A stretch of 64,000 bases of DNA from an uncultured Eubacterium sp. (GTDB lineage Bacteria; Bacillota; Clostridia; Lachnospirales; Lachnospiraceae), in contig CAJTRZ010000004.1 of the NCBI GenBank assembly GCA_910578975.1, positions 1-64,000 of the forward strand, given 5' to 3'. The first letter of the stretch is position 1, and each line of letters opens with the position of its first letter. Shown here one piece after another: positions 25,921 through 33,076 of this stretch. Position numbers and translations under genes: made by a program. A model generated the notes under the pieces. That model saw nothing but the letters and a program-made list of their open reading frames with translations, had not been told where the DNA came from and searched no databases.

Positions 25921-26037
25921 ATGGCAGAGACAATTACAGTTGTAATTTTGGCAGTGATTGTGTTATGTGCCAGTGCTTTTGGTGTTTGGTACATAAACCA
26001 CGGTGAAGATGAAGATAGCCAAAATACAGATAAATAG
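25921..26037 (+). CDS. Small single-helix membrane protein (38 aa)
   Basis: ATG 25921 is preceded by GGAGGAAAAGAAA, an excellent ribosome site. The 38 residues have a short polar start (MAETIT), one strongly hydrophobic helix (about 6-25, with Cys16 and Trp23) and a very acidic tail (HGEDEDSQNTDK). This is the pattern of a real small membrane protein. It follows the secreted-protein gene and ends just before a strong terminator, so the two form one unit. No function can be assigned. Confidence 0.7.
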   Translation: MAETITVVILAVIVLCASAFGVWYINHGEDEDSQNTDK

Positions 26038-26051
26038 AAATGTATAAACTG

Positions 26052-26096
26052 TTTCCGGAGTTTTAGAGATAAAATAAATCTTTAAAATTCCGGAAA
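26052..26096 (+). terminator. Terminator after the small membrane protein
   Basis: A 19-bp stem: 26052-26070 pairs with 26078-26096, with two G-U pairs and a 7-nt loop. It is followed by TATTTTAG. Confidence 0.8.
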
Positions 26097-26197
26097 TATT
26101 TTAGTGCATAGGAAGGGTTTTTTTATATTAAAGTTTTCCGATATTTTGCAGAAAAACACAAAAATTCGCAAAAAAGAAAAAATTAGTAAAATATCTC

Positions 26198-26226
26198 TTG
26201 AAAAATTGGGTAAACTATTATATAAT
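26198..26226 (+). promoter_or_regulatory. Strong promoter of tRNA-Lys
   Basis: TTGAAA (26198-26203), exactly 17 bp, TATAAT (26221-26226). Transcription should begin about 30 nt before the tRNA. This is one of the best sigma-A-type promoters in the window. Confidence 0.88.
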
Positions 26227-26262
26227 AACATTCGTCGCTAGACGACAGAATTATTAATAAAC

Positions 26263-26335
26263 GCGCCTCTAGCTCATTTGGTAGAGCACCTGACTCTTAA
26301 TCAGGGTGTGCAGGGTTCGAGCCCCTGGAGGCGCA
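26263..26335 (+). tRNA. tRNA-Lys (anticodon CTT)
   Basis: The acceptor GCGCCTC pairs with GAGGCGC. The D-arm is AGCTC...GAGC. The anticodon stem CTGA/TCAG holds CTCTTAA, with CTT at 26296-26298. The T-arm is CAGGG-TTCGAGC-CCCTG. The discriminator is A and CCA is not encoded. An accessory islet begins just downstream, as often seen at tRNA genes. Confidence 0.95.
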
Positions 26336-26340
26336 CGCGG

Positions 26341-26380
26341 GTACCGGTTCGGACATTAAATTGTCTGGGTTGGTACTTTT
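26341..26380 (+). terminator. Terminator of tRNA-Lys
   Basis: Arms 26341-26355 and 26362-26376 pair over all 15 positions, five of them G-U. The loop is 6 nt and TTTTCTTT follows. Confidence 0.8.
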
Positions 26381-26414
26381 CTTTGTGCGTAAGCAATGAG
26401 CAGTGTAAAAATAG

Positions 26415-26464
26415 AAAGAATAAAATTGGGTGAAAGCTTGCTTTCATGCCAAATTTTATTCTTT
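26415..26464 (+). terminator. Long hairpin at the left border of the repeat array
   Basis: AAAGAATAAAATTGG with TGAAAGC pairs with GCTTTCA and CCAAATTTTATTCTTTT around a 2-nt tip, with one small bulge. T-rich sequence follows. It may be a terminator or a repeat border, and it appears once. Confidence 0.55.
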
Positions 26465-26474
26465 TTATTTTATG

Positions 26475-26675
26475 CGGCGAATGCCGCATCAGCGAGAAGA
26501 AGCGAAGCGGAATCGAGCTGTGGCACTGCTTATAGTGAATCATTCAACGGCGAATGCCGCATCAGCGAGAAGAAGCGAAGCGGAATCGAGCTGTGGCACT
26601 GCTTATAGTGAATCATTCAACGGCGAATGCCGCATCAGCGAGAAGGAGCGAAGCGGAATCGAGCTGTGGCACTGC
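26475..26675. repeat. GC-rich tandem repeat, 73-bp unit, 2.75 copies
   Basis: Units start at 26475, 26548 and 26621. The first two are full 73-bp copies; the third stops after 55 bp with a single difference (AGAAGGAGCG for AGAAGAAGCG). Each unit opens with CGGCGAATGCCG, itself a small hairpin, and contains AGCGAAGCGGAATCGAGCTG. The array is much richer in GC than the AT-rich DNA around it, and the reading frames across it are low-complexity by-products. It is not a CRISPR array because there are no unique spacers. Confidence 0.9.
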
Positions 26676-26741
26676 GTTAAATAATTGAAAATTACATAAA
26701 ATAAGAAATAGTACATTGGAAATAATAAAGATTAGTAAAAA

Positions 26742-26796
26742 CCATTAAAATAATGGCAAAAATACCTTTGCAAACCATTAAAATAATGGTTAAATA
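26742..26796 (+). promoter_or_regulatory. Promoter with twin palindromic operators for the HipBA-like pair
   Basis: Two identical palindromes CCATTA-AAA-TAATGG lie at 26742-26756 and 26775-26789, 33 bp apart (about three helical turns). The second is flanked by TTGCAA (26769-26774) and TAAATA (26791-26796), so it fills the spacer of a probable promoter. An AGAGAGGTGA ribosome site follows at 26800. This is the arrangement expected when the HTH antitoxin represses its own operon, as HipB does; the protein-site match is inferred. Confidence 0.65.
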
Positions 26797-26815
26797 TGAG
26801 AGAGAGGTGATTATA

Positions 26816-27363
26816 ATGGAAAATAAAAAATATGCAGTTTTACATTATATTACAGCAGATGTTGTTAAAAGAGTAAGAAAAAAGTAAATCTTACACAAAA
26901 AGAGTTTGCTGGTTTTATAGGGGTGTCAAAACCAACGATTGAAAGATGGGAAACAGGCAAAAACAAAATAACAGGACCAGTTGTATTGCTTTTGCAAATA
27001 TTGGATAAATACCCAGAATATATTGATAGCTTTTTTATTCCACCCAAAAAGTTTTCATCGAGATTATACTATATGTATAAGGAAAAAATATGTACGATTA
27101 TTGATGTTGATGATAATAACAGACAAGTCCAAATTTACAATTATACAAAACAGGTGATGTTTAGAGCATTTGGAAGTGTACTTCATCCAACATATGAGGA
27201 GTATATAGATTTTTTGAAGTCTAGAACATTTCCTGAAACACGGGATAAATTGAAATTAATATTAAAAGATTTGGATTTGCCCTTTTATGATTCATTTATG
27301 ATTATTGAAAAAACAAATGGAAAAATGGCGGAAGACGATTTTTGGATTCGAATTGAGAGGTAA
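26816..27363 (+). pseudogene. HTH (XRE/HipB-like) regulator, reading frame broken at an A6 tract
   Basis: Translation from ATG 26816 gives 23 residues (MENKKYAVLHYITADVVKRV...) and stops at 26885. The reading continues in the -1 frame from 26884 to 27363, giving a sensible 182-aa protein. It has a helix-turn-helix with LTQKEFAGFIGVSKPTIERWE (about 26-46) and a C-terminal domain ending KLILKDLDLPFYDSFMIIEKTNGKMAEDDFWI. The break is at A6-G (26878-26884), read as A-AAA-AAG with TAA next, the classic -1 slippery heptamer. It may therefore be an inactivated gene, a phase-variable gene or a programmed frameshift. A partner kinase gene follows 2 bp later. Confidence 0.7.
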
Positions 27364-27365
27364 TA

Positions 27366-28180
27366 ATGATAGAATTATTTAAACAAAACATTAAAAAAAT
27401 GAACGTCAATCATCAAAAGGAAACCAACTTAAGTGGCAAAAGGACAATATATGGTACAAGGCAGATTATACAGGGGATGAAGGATTGGCTGAATATGTAA
27501 TCTCTCATTTGCTAGAATATTCGACACTAAAGGAAAACGAATTTGTATTATATGATTTAGAAGAAATTAAATATAAAAGCAATATATATAAAGGGGTAAA
27601 AAGTAAAAGTTTTCTAGATGATGATTGGCAGATAGTTACATTAGAGCGACTTTTCAAGATGATTTATAATGAAAGTTTGTATCAATCGATATATAAGATT
27701 TCAGATTATAGGAGTAGACTTGAATTTTTAGTAACCCAAATAGAAAAAATAACAGGGCTTACTGAATTTGGAAAATACATTAATAAATTATTTACAATAG
27801 ATGCATTTTTTCTAAATGAGGATCGGCATATGCATAATATCGCTGTGTTAATGAATGGAGTGGGACAATATGATTATTGTCCAATATTTGACAATGGAGC
27901 AGGTTTGTTATCAGATACAGCGATGGATTATCCAATTAATGGAGAAATAATATCATTGATAAATGAAGTTAAAGCAAAAAGTATTTGTGACAGTTTTGAA
28001 GAACAACTAGAAATATCAGAATTGTTATATGGAGATAATTTGAAATATTATTTTACTAAAAAAGATGTTGAAGACATAGTAGACAGTATATTAATTTATG
28101 ATCAGGATACAAAGGACCGTGTCAAAGAAATTATATTTCAACAAATGCGAAAATATCAATATTTGATAGAAAATAGATAA
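27366..28180 (+). pseudogene. HipA/CtkA-like protein kinase, reading frame broken at an A7 tract
   Basis: ATG 27366 opens MIELFKQNIKK, then reaches a stop at 27498. Shifting to -1 at the A7 run 27393-27399 restores one frame to 28180, for a 271-aa protein continuing NERQSSKGNQLKWQKDNIWYKADY. The kinase-like part has the catalytic block FFLNEDRHMHNIAVL and the metal block PIFDNGAGLLSD, as in HipA-related serine kinases such as CtkA. The N-terminal HipA subdomain is missing, and the upstream HTH gene carries an extra C-terminal domain instead. If expressed, it would probably act as a toxin kinase held by the HTH protein. The break may mean decay or a slippage switch. Confidence 0.7.
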
Positions 28181-28261
28181 GAATGAATACAAAACTGTAA
28201 GGGATTAAAGAAATTAATTGTCTGCTTGCTCATAACAGAAAGGTAACCAATCTCATTCACA

Positions 28262-28289
28262 TTGAAAAAATCACTAAACTGTGTATAAT
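28262..28289 (+). promoter_or_regulatory. Promoter of the DUF6273 gene
   Basis: TTGAAA (28262-28267), 16 bp, TATAAT (28284-28289). It lies inside the longest open frame of the following gene and so rules out the upstream start at 28281. Confidence 0.78.
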
Positions 28290-28316
28290 AATAATCAACA
28301 AACAGTGGAGGTGCTT

Positions 28317-29435
28317 ATGGCAGAGAAAAAGGCAAAAACTGTTGCAAAAACAGATGAAGAAAAATATTTGGAAGCAAAAAAATTAACAGTTGCAACGCCA
28401 TGTCTTATGCGAGATAAAGAGAAAGCAGAAATATATGATAGTATTGCAAAGATATATGAAGGTTTAGGAGATTATAAAGACTCAGAAACACTGTGCCGGG
28501 AGGCGAAAGAACAGGCAAAGAAATACAAAGAGCAAATCAAAGTACAAAAAGAAAAAGATAAACAGCAGAGAGAAAAAGCTGAATCTGAAAAAGAAGAGAG
28601 CAAAGGAATTTTTAGAAAAGTTATTCTTTCGCTCATTTTAGTTCTTATCATTGCAGGAATTGGAGGAGCTGTTTATCTGAAAACAAAACCAGGACGGTAT
28701 GCAAGAGCAGATTTTTATGAAAAGATAGAAAATTATGAGAAATCATATAAAATGTTTCATAATTTAAAGGACTATAAAGATAGTGTCAGCAGAAGTTTGG
28801 AGAGCAGATATAAATTTGCAGTCCAGTCAAAGGAAAATAACCAGTATACAGATGCAAAAGATGCATTCAGGGCTTTAGGCGATTATAAAGAAAGTAAATT
28901 ATTACTTACAGAATTAGAAATTGATAATATAAAGAACTCAGAAATTGGCACAAGTGTATTATTTGGAGAGTATAAATGGCTTATGGTAGAGAAAGAAGCA
29001 GATAAAGTACTGCTTGTAAAATCAGAACCAATAAACGGTTATGCATATCATGAGACGAATGAAAATATTACCTGGGAAGAAAGTACTCTCAGAGGTTATT
29101 TAAATTCAGACTTTATAGATGAGACATTTTGTCAGCAAATGAATGAGAAAATATTAAATACAGAAATTGTTGTGCCAGATAATGAGCAGTATAGAACAAA
29201 AGGCGGAAGAAAGACTACAGATAAGTTGTTTTTACTGAATGGCAAACAGGCACAGGAATACAGAGAAATATTGGACAATTATACGAGAGACTGGTGGTTA
29301 ATTAGTCCGGGAAACAGTCAGAATACAGCACAGTATGTGTCGTATGGAGAAGTTATGAATTATGGATATGAAGTAAGTAACAAAAATATTTATATACGTC
29401 CGGCAATGTGGGTGTCTATAAAAGAAACGATATAA
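28317..29435 (+). CDS. Membrane protein with TPR-like repeats and a C-terminal DUF6273 domain
   Basis: 372 aa from ATG 28317 (GGAGGTG ribosome site). The cytosolic N-terminal part (1-95) has a TPR-like segment (EKAEIYDSIAKIYEGLGDYKDSETLCREA) and a Lys/Glu-rich coiled coil. One membrane helix follows (about 100-120), then two more TPR-like segments outside the cell (YEKSYKMFHNLKDYKDSV; YTDAKDAFRALGDYKESK). The C-terminal domain (about 215-370; GEYKWLMVEKEADKVLLVKSE ... DWWLISPG ... NIYIRPAMWV) fits DUF6273, a clostridial surface domain of unknown function. It lies next to the accessory islet and may itself be accessory. Confidence 0.8.
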   Translation: MAEKKAKTVAKTDEEKYLEAKKLTVATPCLMRDKEKAEIYDSIAKIYEGLGDYKDSETLCREAKEQAKKYKEQIKVQKEKDKQQREKAESEKEESKGIFRKVILSLILVLIIAGIGGAVYLKTKPGRYARADFYEKIENYEKSYKMFHNLKDYKDSVSRSLESRYKFAVQSKENNQYTDAKDAFRALGDYKESKLLLTELEIDNIKNSEIGTSVLFGEYKWLMVEKEADKVLLVKSEPINGYAYHETNENITWEESTLRGYLNSDFIDETFCQQMNEKILNTEIVVPDNEQYRTKGGRKTTDKLFLLNGKQAQEYREILDNYTRDWWLISPGNSQNTAQYVSYGEVMNYGYEVSNKNIYIRPAMWVSIKETI

Positions 29436-29439
29436 GGTA

Positions 29440-29516
29440 AAAAAGTGAACGATTGTTATAAGATTTTAACAAATATGGTCTGTTGTTAAAAAAATTAAAA
29501 CAATCGTTCACTTTTT
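29440..29516. terminator. Bidirectional terminator, 18-bp stem
   Basis: AAAAAGTGAACGATTGTT (29440-29457) pairs perfectly with 29499-29516. A 41-nt loop holds a further weak hairpin. T-runs lie on both 3' sides between convergent genes. Confidence 0.8.
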
Positions 29517-29521
29517 CTTTA

Positions 29522-30124
29522 CTAAGATTCGGCTTTATATTCCACAATACAGCGTTCACAGGCATTTACAACTGTGGTTTCTTCAAAAGTGTCAAACCTT
29601 TTGAATTTATGTCCATAAGATTTATGCACATGCCCATGGACAAAGTATTTCGGTTTATGTTTTTGCATAATATCCCGAAATACGGAAAAGCCCTGATGAG
29701 GTAAATCCATACCATCGTTCATACCCTTTGCAGGGGAATGTGTTACAAGAATGTCAATTCCTCTTTTCAAAAATATTTTATGACGAAGTCGCCGATATCT
29801 TTTTCGCATCTGTTTTTCTGTGTATTGAAAATGTCCTGGGCGGTATCTCATAGACCCTCCCAGTCCCATAATGCGGATTCCCTTATACACAAATAAATCA
29901 TCATCAATGCAGATACATCCTTCGGGTGGAGATGTAATGTATCGTTCGTCGTGGTTTCCGTGCACATACAGTACGGGAACATGTGATAAAGTTACTAAAA
30001 ATGATAAATACTGGGGTTTTAAATCGCCACACGAGATAATTAAATCAATGTCTTTAAACTGGTCAGGAGAATAGTGATCCCAATAATATGAAGATTCCTC
30101 ATCTGAAACAAATAATATTTTCAT
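29522..30124 (-). CDS. Calcineurin-like metallophosphoesterase
   Basis: A 200-aa single-domain phosphoesterase. Metal-binding motifs appear in order: VSDEES (Asp8; the usual D-x-H is D-x-E here), ISCGDL, YVHGNHDE, THSPAKG and VHGHVH. The fold hydrolyses phosphomono- or diesters and the substrate is unknown. It lies 13 bp downstream of the ParB-like/BMP fusion gene on the same strand, so the pair is probably one operon, with a possible link to nucleotide or nucleoside signalling. Confidence 0.87.
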   Translation of the reverse strand: MKILFVSDEESSYYWDHYSPDQFKDIDLIISCGDLKPQYLSFLVTLSHVPVLYVHGNHDERYITSPPEGCICIDDDLFVYKGIRIMGLGGSMRYRPGHFQYTEKQMRKRYRRLRHKIFLKRGIDILVTHSPAKGMNDGMDLPHQGFSVFRDIMQKHKPKYFVHGHVHKSYGHKFKRFDTFEETTVVNACERCIVEYKAES

Positions 30125-30137
30125 AAATCAAGTTCCT

Positions 30138-32036
30138 TTACGTATTTAATCCCTGTTGAATTGCTACAGGCTTTGCGTTTTCTTCCAGCTCATCAATGAC
30201 CGGAATTTCACCAATAATATTGTCGGACAGCCAATCCATAGTAATAATATCATCAGGGGACAATGTCTGATTTTCTCCATTTCGGATTGTTTTATCCTGG
30301 GAGTAAATTACACCGGAAAATGGATTAAAATCACCTGAGCGTATTGTTTTGGCTAAAAGTTCCATTAACCTTTTCGTGCCTTCCGGCAGCCAGGGAGAAG
30401 AGATAATATCAATAGCATTTTCTGCCATACCCCACCAGTAATTAATTGCCTTGGCACTTTTTGTATCGTCAGATTTCCAGGTTCCATTCAATATAGCGCG
30501 TATCAACTGTTCATAAAACCGCCCCCAATGATACACTGGAATTGCAAGATTCCAGATACCATCAGCAAAAACTTTATATAAACCATAATATCTTGTTCCT
30601 GCTTCCGGAACTGAGAGGTTTTTATCTGAAACAATATCCGGATGAACTTTTTTTAGCTGCTCCTCTATATCTAAATCTTTTAGACAGCTCCACATTAAAT
30701 AGATGTTTGCTCTAGGATTAGTCATCTTTACACCTAGCGCGAAGGCGTTAATATTTGCAATTGTACCATAAATCGGGTAATCAGCAATATAACCAATGAC
30801 ATCGTTTTCTGTCAAGGAACCAGCTATAGCACCCATAATAAATTTTGCTTCATGCATTCTGGAATAGTAAGTTCTCATGGCGCTGTGTGGATCGTGCAGT
30901 GAACAATTTAAGATGGTTGTTTTGGGATGCGCAATCGCGGCTTTAAGGCTTGCTTGAGAAAACGTTGGTGAAGTTGTAAAAATCACATCGCAGTCTTCAT
31001 CAATGGCATCATCTATCGTCTCGTCGATATTATAAGCATTAACATTATCATAAAAGGTCGTGAAAACTTCTTCCGGAAAAGCTTCTTCAATATGAAGCCT
31101 TCCTAATTCATGAGAATATGTCCAGGATGATGATGCAGAAGTTTTTTCGTAAATAAAAGCCACTTTTAGTGTACGATTACCAGTTGGAAGCAGTTTGCTT
31201 AACACAGAAGCTTTTTTGGTTGAGGCTGTTAAACGGAGTTCTACTTCGTTTTCAGACATTAATTCAAACTCTTTATAATTTAATTCAATCAGCTCATTTA
31301 ACTCGCTGCTGCTTTTTGTTAAGAGTTCACGATATCCATATAGTTCAACAAATGCGAGAAACGCATCGCCACAGGTAATATGCTTTAAAGAATCACCACC
31401 AAGGTTTGTGTATTCTGTTTTAAAACTTTGAAACAGGGAGCGGAAATTCATTTTATCATCAGAAGACCATTTCTCATCTGTATTTTTTCCTACAAGAGTC
31501 TGGAGTTTGGCAAAGCATCCTGATTTAGAAAAATAAAGGTAATTAATCTTAGATAGCTCGTAAAAATCTATATATTCATAATATATTTTAATATCTAAAT
31601 CATCTGTTTTTTTTGGAAGAATGCGAATAACTTCTCCAACGATAGAAACAGCGTCAAAGTATTTTAAAACACTCACACGCTTATTACCTTCCAGAACATA
31701 AAATTTATTCATATATTCATAAGCTTTAATAGGGTCTTTTATGCCTTCTTCCTGTTGGCTCATACATAGATGAATCCATTTTGTTGCAAATTCAGAATCA
31801 GAATCTAAGATAGGCATAAAATTGCTTGAAAAAGAGTTACTTCTGCCGGTTGTTTTTGTTCCAACAATTTGTTCCAGAGGAATTTCTACAAGCCCTAGAG
31901 AAACTTCATGATAATTTTTTTTAGTGTGCAAAATATCATCTAAAACTTCTAATGTTGGACTTTTTCCTTCCATTAGTTTTGACTGATAATCTTTTTTGCC
32001 TAATTTTGCTGCCTGAATATAATCATTAAATGACAT
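30138..32036 (-). CDS. Cytosolic ParB-like domain fused to a BMP (nucleoside-binding) domain
   Basis: A 632-aa protein with no signal peptide, lipobox or membrane helix. The N-terminal part (about 45-135) resembles a ParB/sulfiredoxin fold: VEIPLEQIVGTKTTGRS, then IKDPIKAYEYMNKFYVLEGNKRVSVLKYF with the GN-x-R box. A middle helical region follows. Residues about 285-600 fit the basic membrane protein (BMP/PnrA) family: VAFIYEKTSASSSWTYSHELGR, AIAGSLTENDVIGYIADYPI, NAFALGVKMTNPRANIYLMW. BMP proteins are normally lipoprotein receptors for purine nucleosides in ABC importers. A cytosolic version with a ParB-like head is more likely a sensor. A phosphoesterase gene follows in the same operon. Confidence 0.8.
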   Translation of the reverse strand: MSFNDYIQAAKLGKKDYQSKLMEGKSPTLEVLDDILHTKKNYHEVSLGLVEIPLEQIVGTKTTGRSNSFSSNFMPILDSDSEFATKWIHLCMSQQEEGIKDPIKAYEYMNKFYVLEGNKRVSVLKYFDAVSIVGEVIRILPKKTDDLDIKIYYEYIDFYELSKINYLYFSKSGCFAKLQTLVGKNTDEKWSSDDKMNFRSLFQSFKTEYTNLGGDSLKHITCGDAFLAFVELYGYRELLTKSSSELNELIELNYKEFELMSENEVELRLTASTKKASVLSKLLPTGNRTLKVAFIYEKTSASSSWTYSHELGRLHIEEAFPEEVFTTFYDNVNAYNIDETIDDAIDEDCDVIFTTSPTFSQASLKAAIAHPKTTILNCSLHDPHSAMRTYYSRMHEAKFIMGAIAGSLTENDVIGYIADYPIYGTIANINAFALGVKMTNPRANIYLMWSCLKDLDIEEQLKKVHPDIVSDKNLSVPEAGTRYYGLYKVFADGIWNLAIPVYHWGRFYEQLIRAILNGTWKSDDTKSAKAINYWWGMAENAIDIISSPWLPEGTKRLMELLAKTIRSGDFNPFSGVIYSQDKTIRNGENQTLSPDDIITMDWLSDNIIGEIPVIDELEENAKPVAIQQGLNT

Positions 32037-32118
32037 GCCGCCTCCTTGTATGAAACAATTAATAAAGTTATATTTATAGTTTTATCATAAAATTATAAAT
32101 TAGCAATCATTTCAAGAA

Positions 32119-32146
32119 AAAACTGCCGTGTGAACACGACAGTTTG
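32119..32146 (-). terminator. Terminator after the extracytoplasmic protein gene
   Basis: Read on the minus strand, AAACTGTCGTG...CACGGCAGTTT forms a hairpin with one mismatch, followed by a run of T. It separates the gene at 32167-32811 from the BMP-fusion operon. Confidence 0.75.
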
Positions 32147-32166
32147 CTTTTTAATTTATTTTTTTA

Positions 32167-32811
32167 TTAATTTTTTCTTATATATACGCTTACGCCGGTT
32201 TCCTGATAATATGCAGTAAGTGTAACATTTTTTGATTTCCACCAGGTTTCTATAGAACCGTGGGAAAATGTTCTTGAATATGTTGATTTATCATAGGTTG
32301 ATGAGATGTTTGATACAATAGATTCATAAATATCTTTAGATAATTTTCCGTACTGTAAACGGATTTCGTACATTTTATCATCTTTATCAAAAACATATTC
32401 TAAAAGAGCGTTGTTGTCTGTTGGAACTACCTTTGTTCCGAAAAATTCAGGAACCTTTTTGCCATTAAACCGATAAGTTAAATAAGCAGCAGTTCCATCA
32501 GGAGCGGCAACATAGTTTCCGTCTAGGGTATCATTCATATTTTTTTCGGCTTTCTGAATGGCTTTATGGGATTTTCCAAATTTTACATCTCTGATGCTTT
32601 TAATATTTTTCTTGATTGTTTCATTCTGTGAACCTTCTGTTGCAATAACAGATACAGGTACTGGGGTTGCCTGCTGGTTGTTGTTTTGTGCATCACTGTT
32701 ATTACCACTGAATTTAAAAATTACAATTACAATAATTGCAATTATAATAATTGCTGTAAAAATTGCAATATATAACATGTTATTATCTTTCTTTTTTGTT
32801 TCGTTACTCAT
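32167..32811 (-). CDS. Membrane-anchored extracytoplasmic protein of unknown function
   Basis: 214 aa from ATG 32811 (MSNETKKKDNNML), which has GGAGG eight bases upstream; the longer open frame to 32844 has no ribosome site. A short charged N-terminus precedes a strongly hydrophobic helix (about 14-34), then an Asn/Gln-rich linker and a folded domain starting IKSIRDVKFGKSHKAIQKAEKNM. That region resembles repeated units in clostridial lipoproteins where a short sequence element predicts substrate or metal sensing, but I cannot name a family. It is a single gene with its own terminator. Confidence 0.65.
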   Translation of the reverse strand: MSNETKKKDNNMLYIAIFTAIIIIAIIVIVIFKFSGNNSDAQNNNQQATPVPVSVIATEGSQNETIKKNIKSIRDVKFGKSHKAIQKAEKNMNDTLDGNYVAAPDGTAAYLTYRFNGKKVPEFFGTKVVPTDNNALLEYVFDKDDKMYEIRLQYGKLSKDIYESIVSNISSTYDKSTYSRTFSHGSIETWWKSKNVTLTAYYQETGVSVYIRKN

Positions 32812-32892
32812 TTTATAACCTCCTATGAAATACTTATTATCCATAGTATCATAAAATGTCGAGAAGGAAAAGGTAAAAAGAAGAAAAGGATA

Positions 32893-33076
32893 TTGAATAA
32901 TAAAAAGAATTTGCTATAATAGAAAGGTAGTACCAAATATTTATAAGTCTCTCCTAAGACTTATAAGTATACTAACATATTTTTCAGTCCGGAACGGTTA
33001 AGGCAAGGGGGCCCTAACCGTTCTTTGCTGTGATGGGAAAAATTTAAATATAGAAATAGAAGATGGGAGTATTTTG
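32893..33076 (+). promoter_or_regulatory. Promoter and structured leader of the ATP-grasp genes
   Basis: TTGAAT (32893-32898), 16 bp, TATAAT (32915-32920). The ~150-nt leader holds two hairpins: TATAAGTCT/AGACTTATA with a 6-nt loop (about 32940-32965) and GAACGGTTA/TAACCGTTC around a G-rich loop (about 32991-33024), the latter followed by only TTT. It could regulate the downstream genes. I do not recognise a known riboswitch. Confidence 0.5.

Noticed and set aside
26475..26675. CRISPR array
   Set aside because: Units are contiguous 73-bp tandem copies without unique spacers, and no cas genes are visible.
26396..26684. Protein-coding frames through the tandem repeat on both strands
   Set aside because: They only translate the repeat, lack ribosome sites and begin in the hairpin or tRNA flank.
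26816..28180. Explaining the two frameshifts as certain assembly errors
   Set aside because: The nearby core genes contain many A-runs of six to nine without any frame break, so general homopolymer error is unlikely, although raw reads would be needed to exclude it.
30138..32036. Calling the BMP protein an ABC transporter lipoprotein
   Set aside because: It has no signal peptide or lipobox, the N-terminus is a soluble ParB-like domain, and no ABC transporter genes are adjacent.
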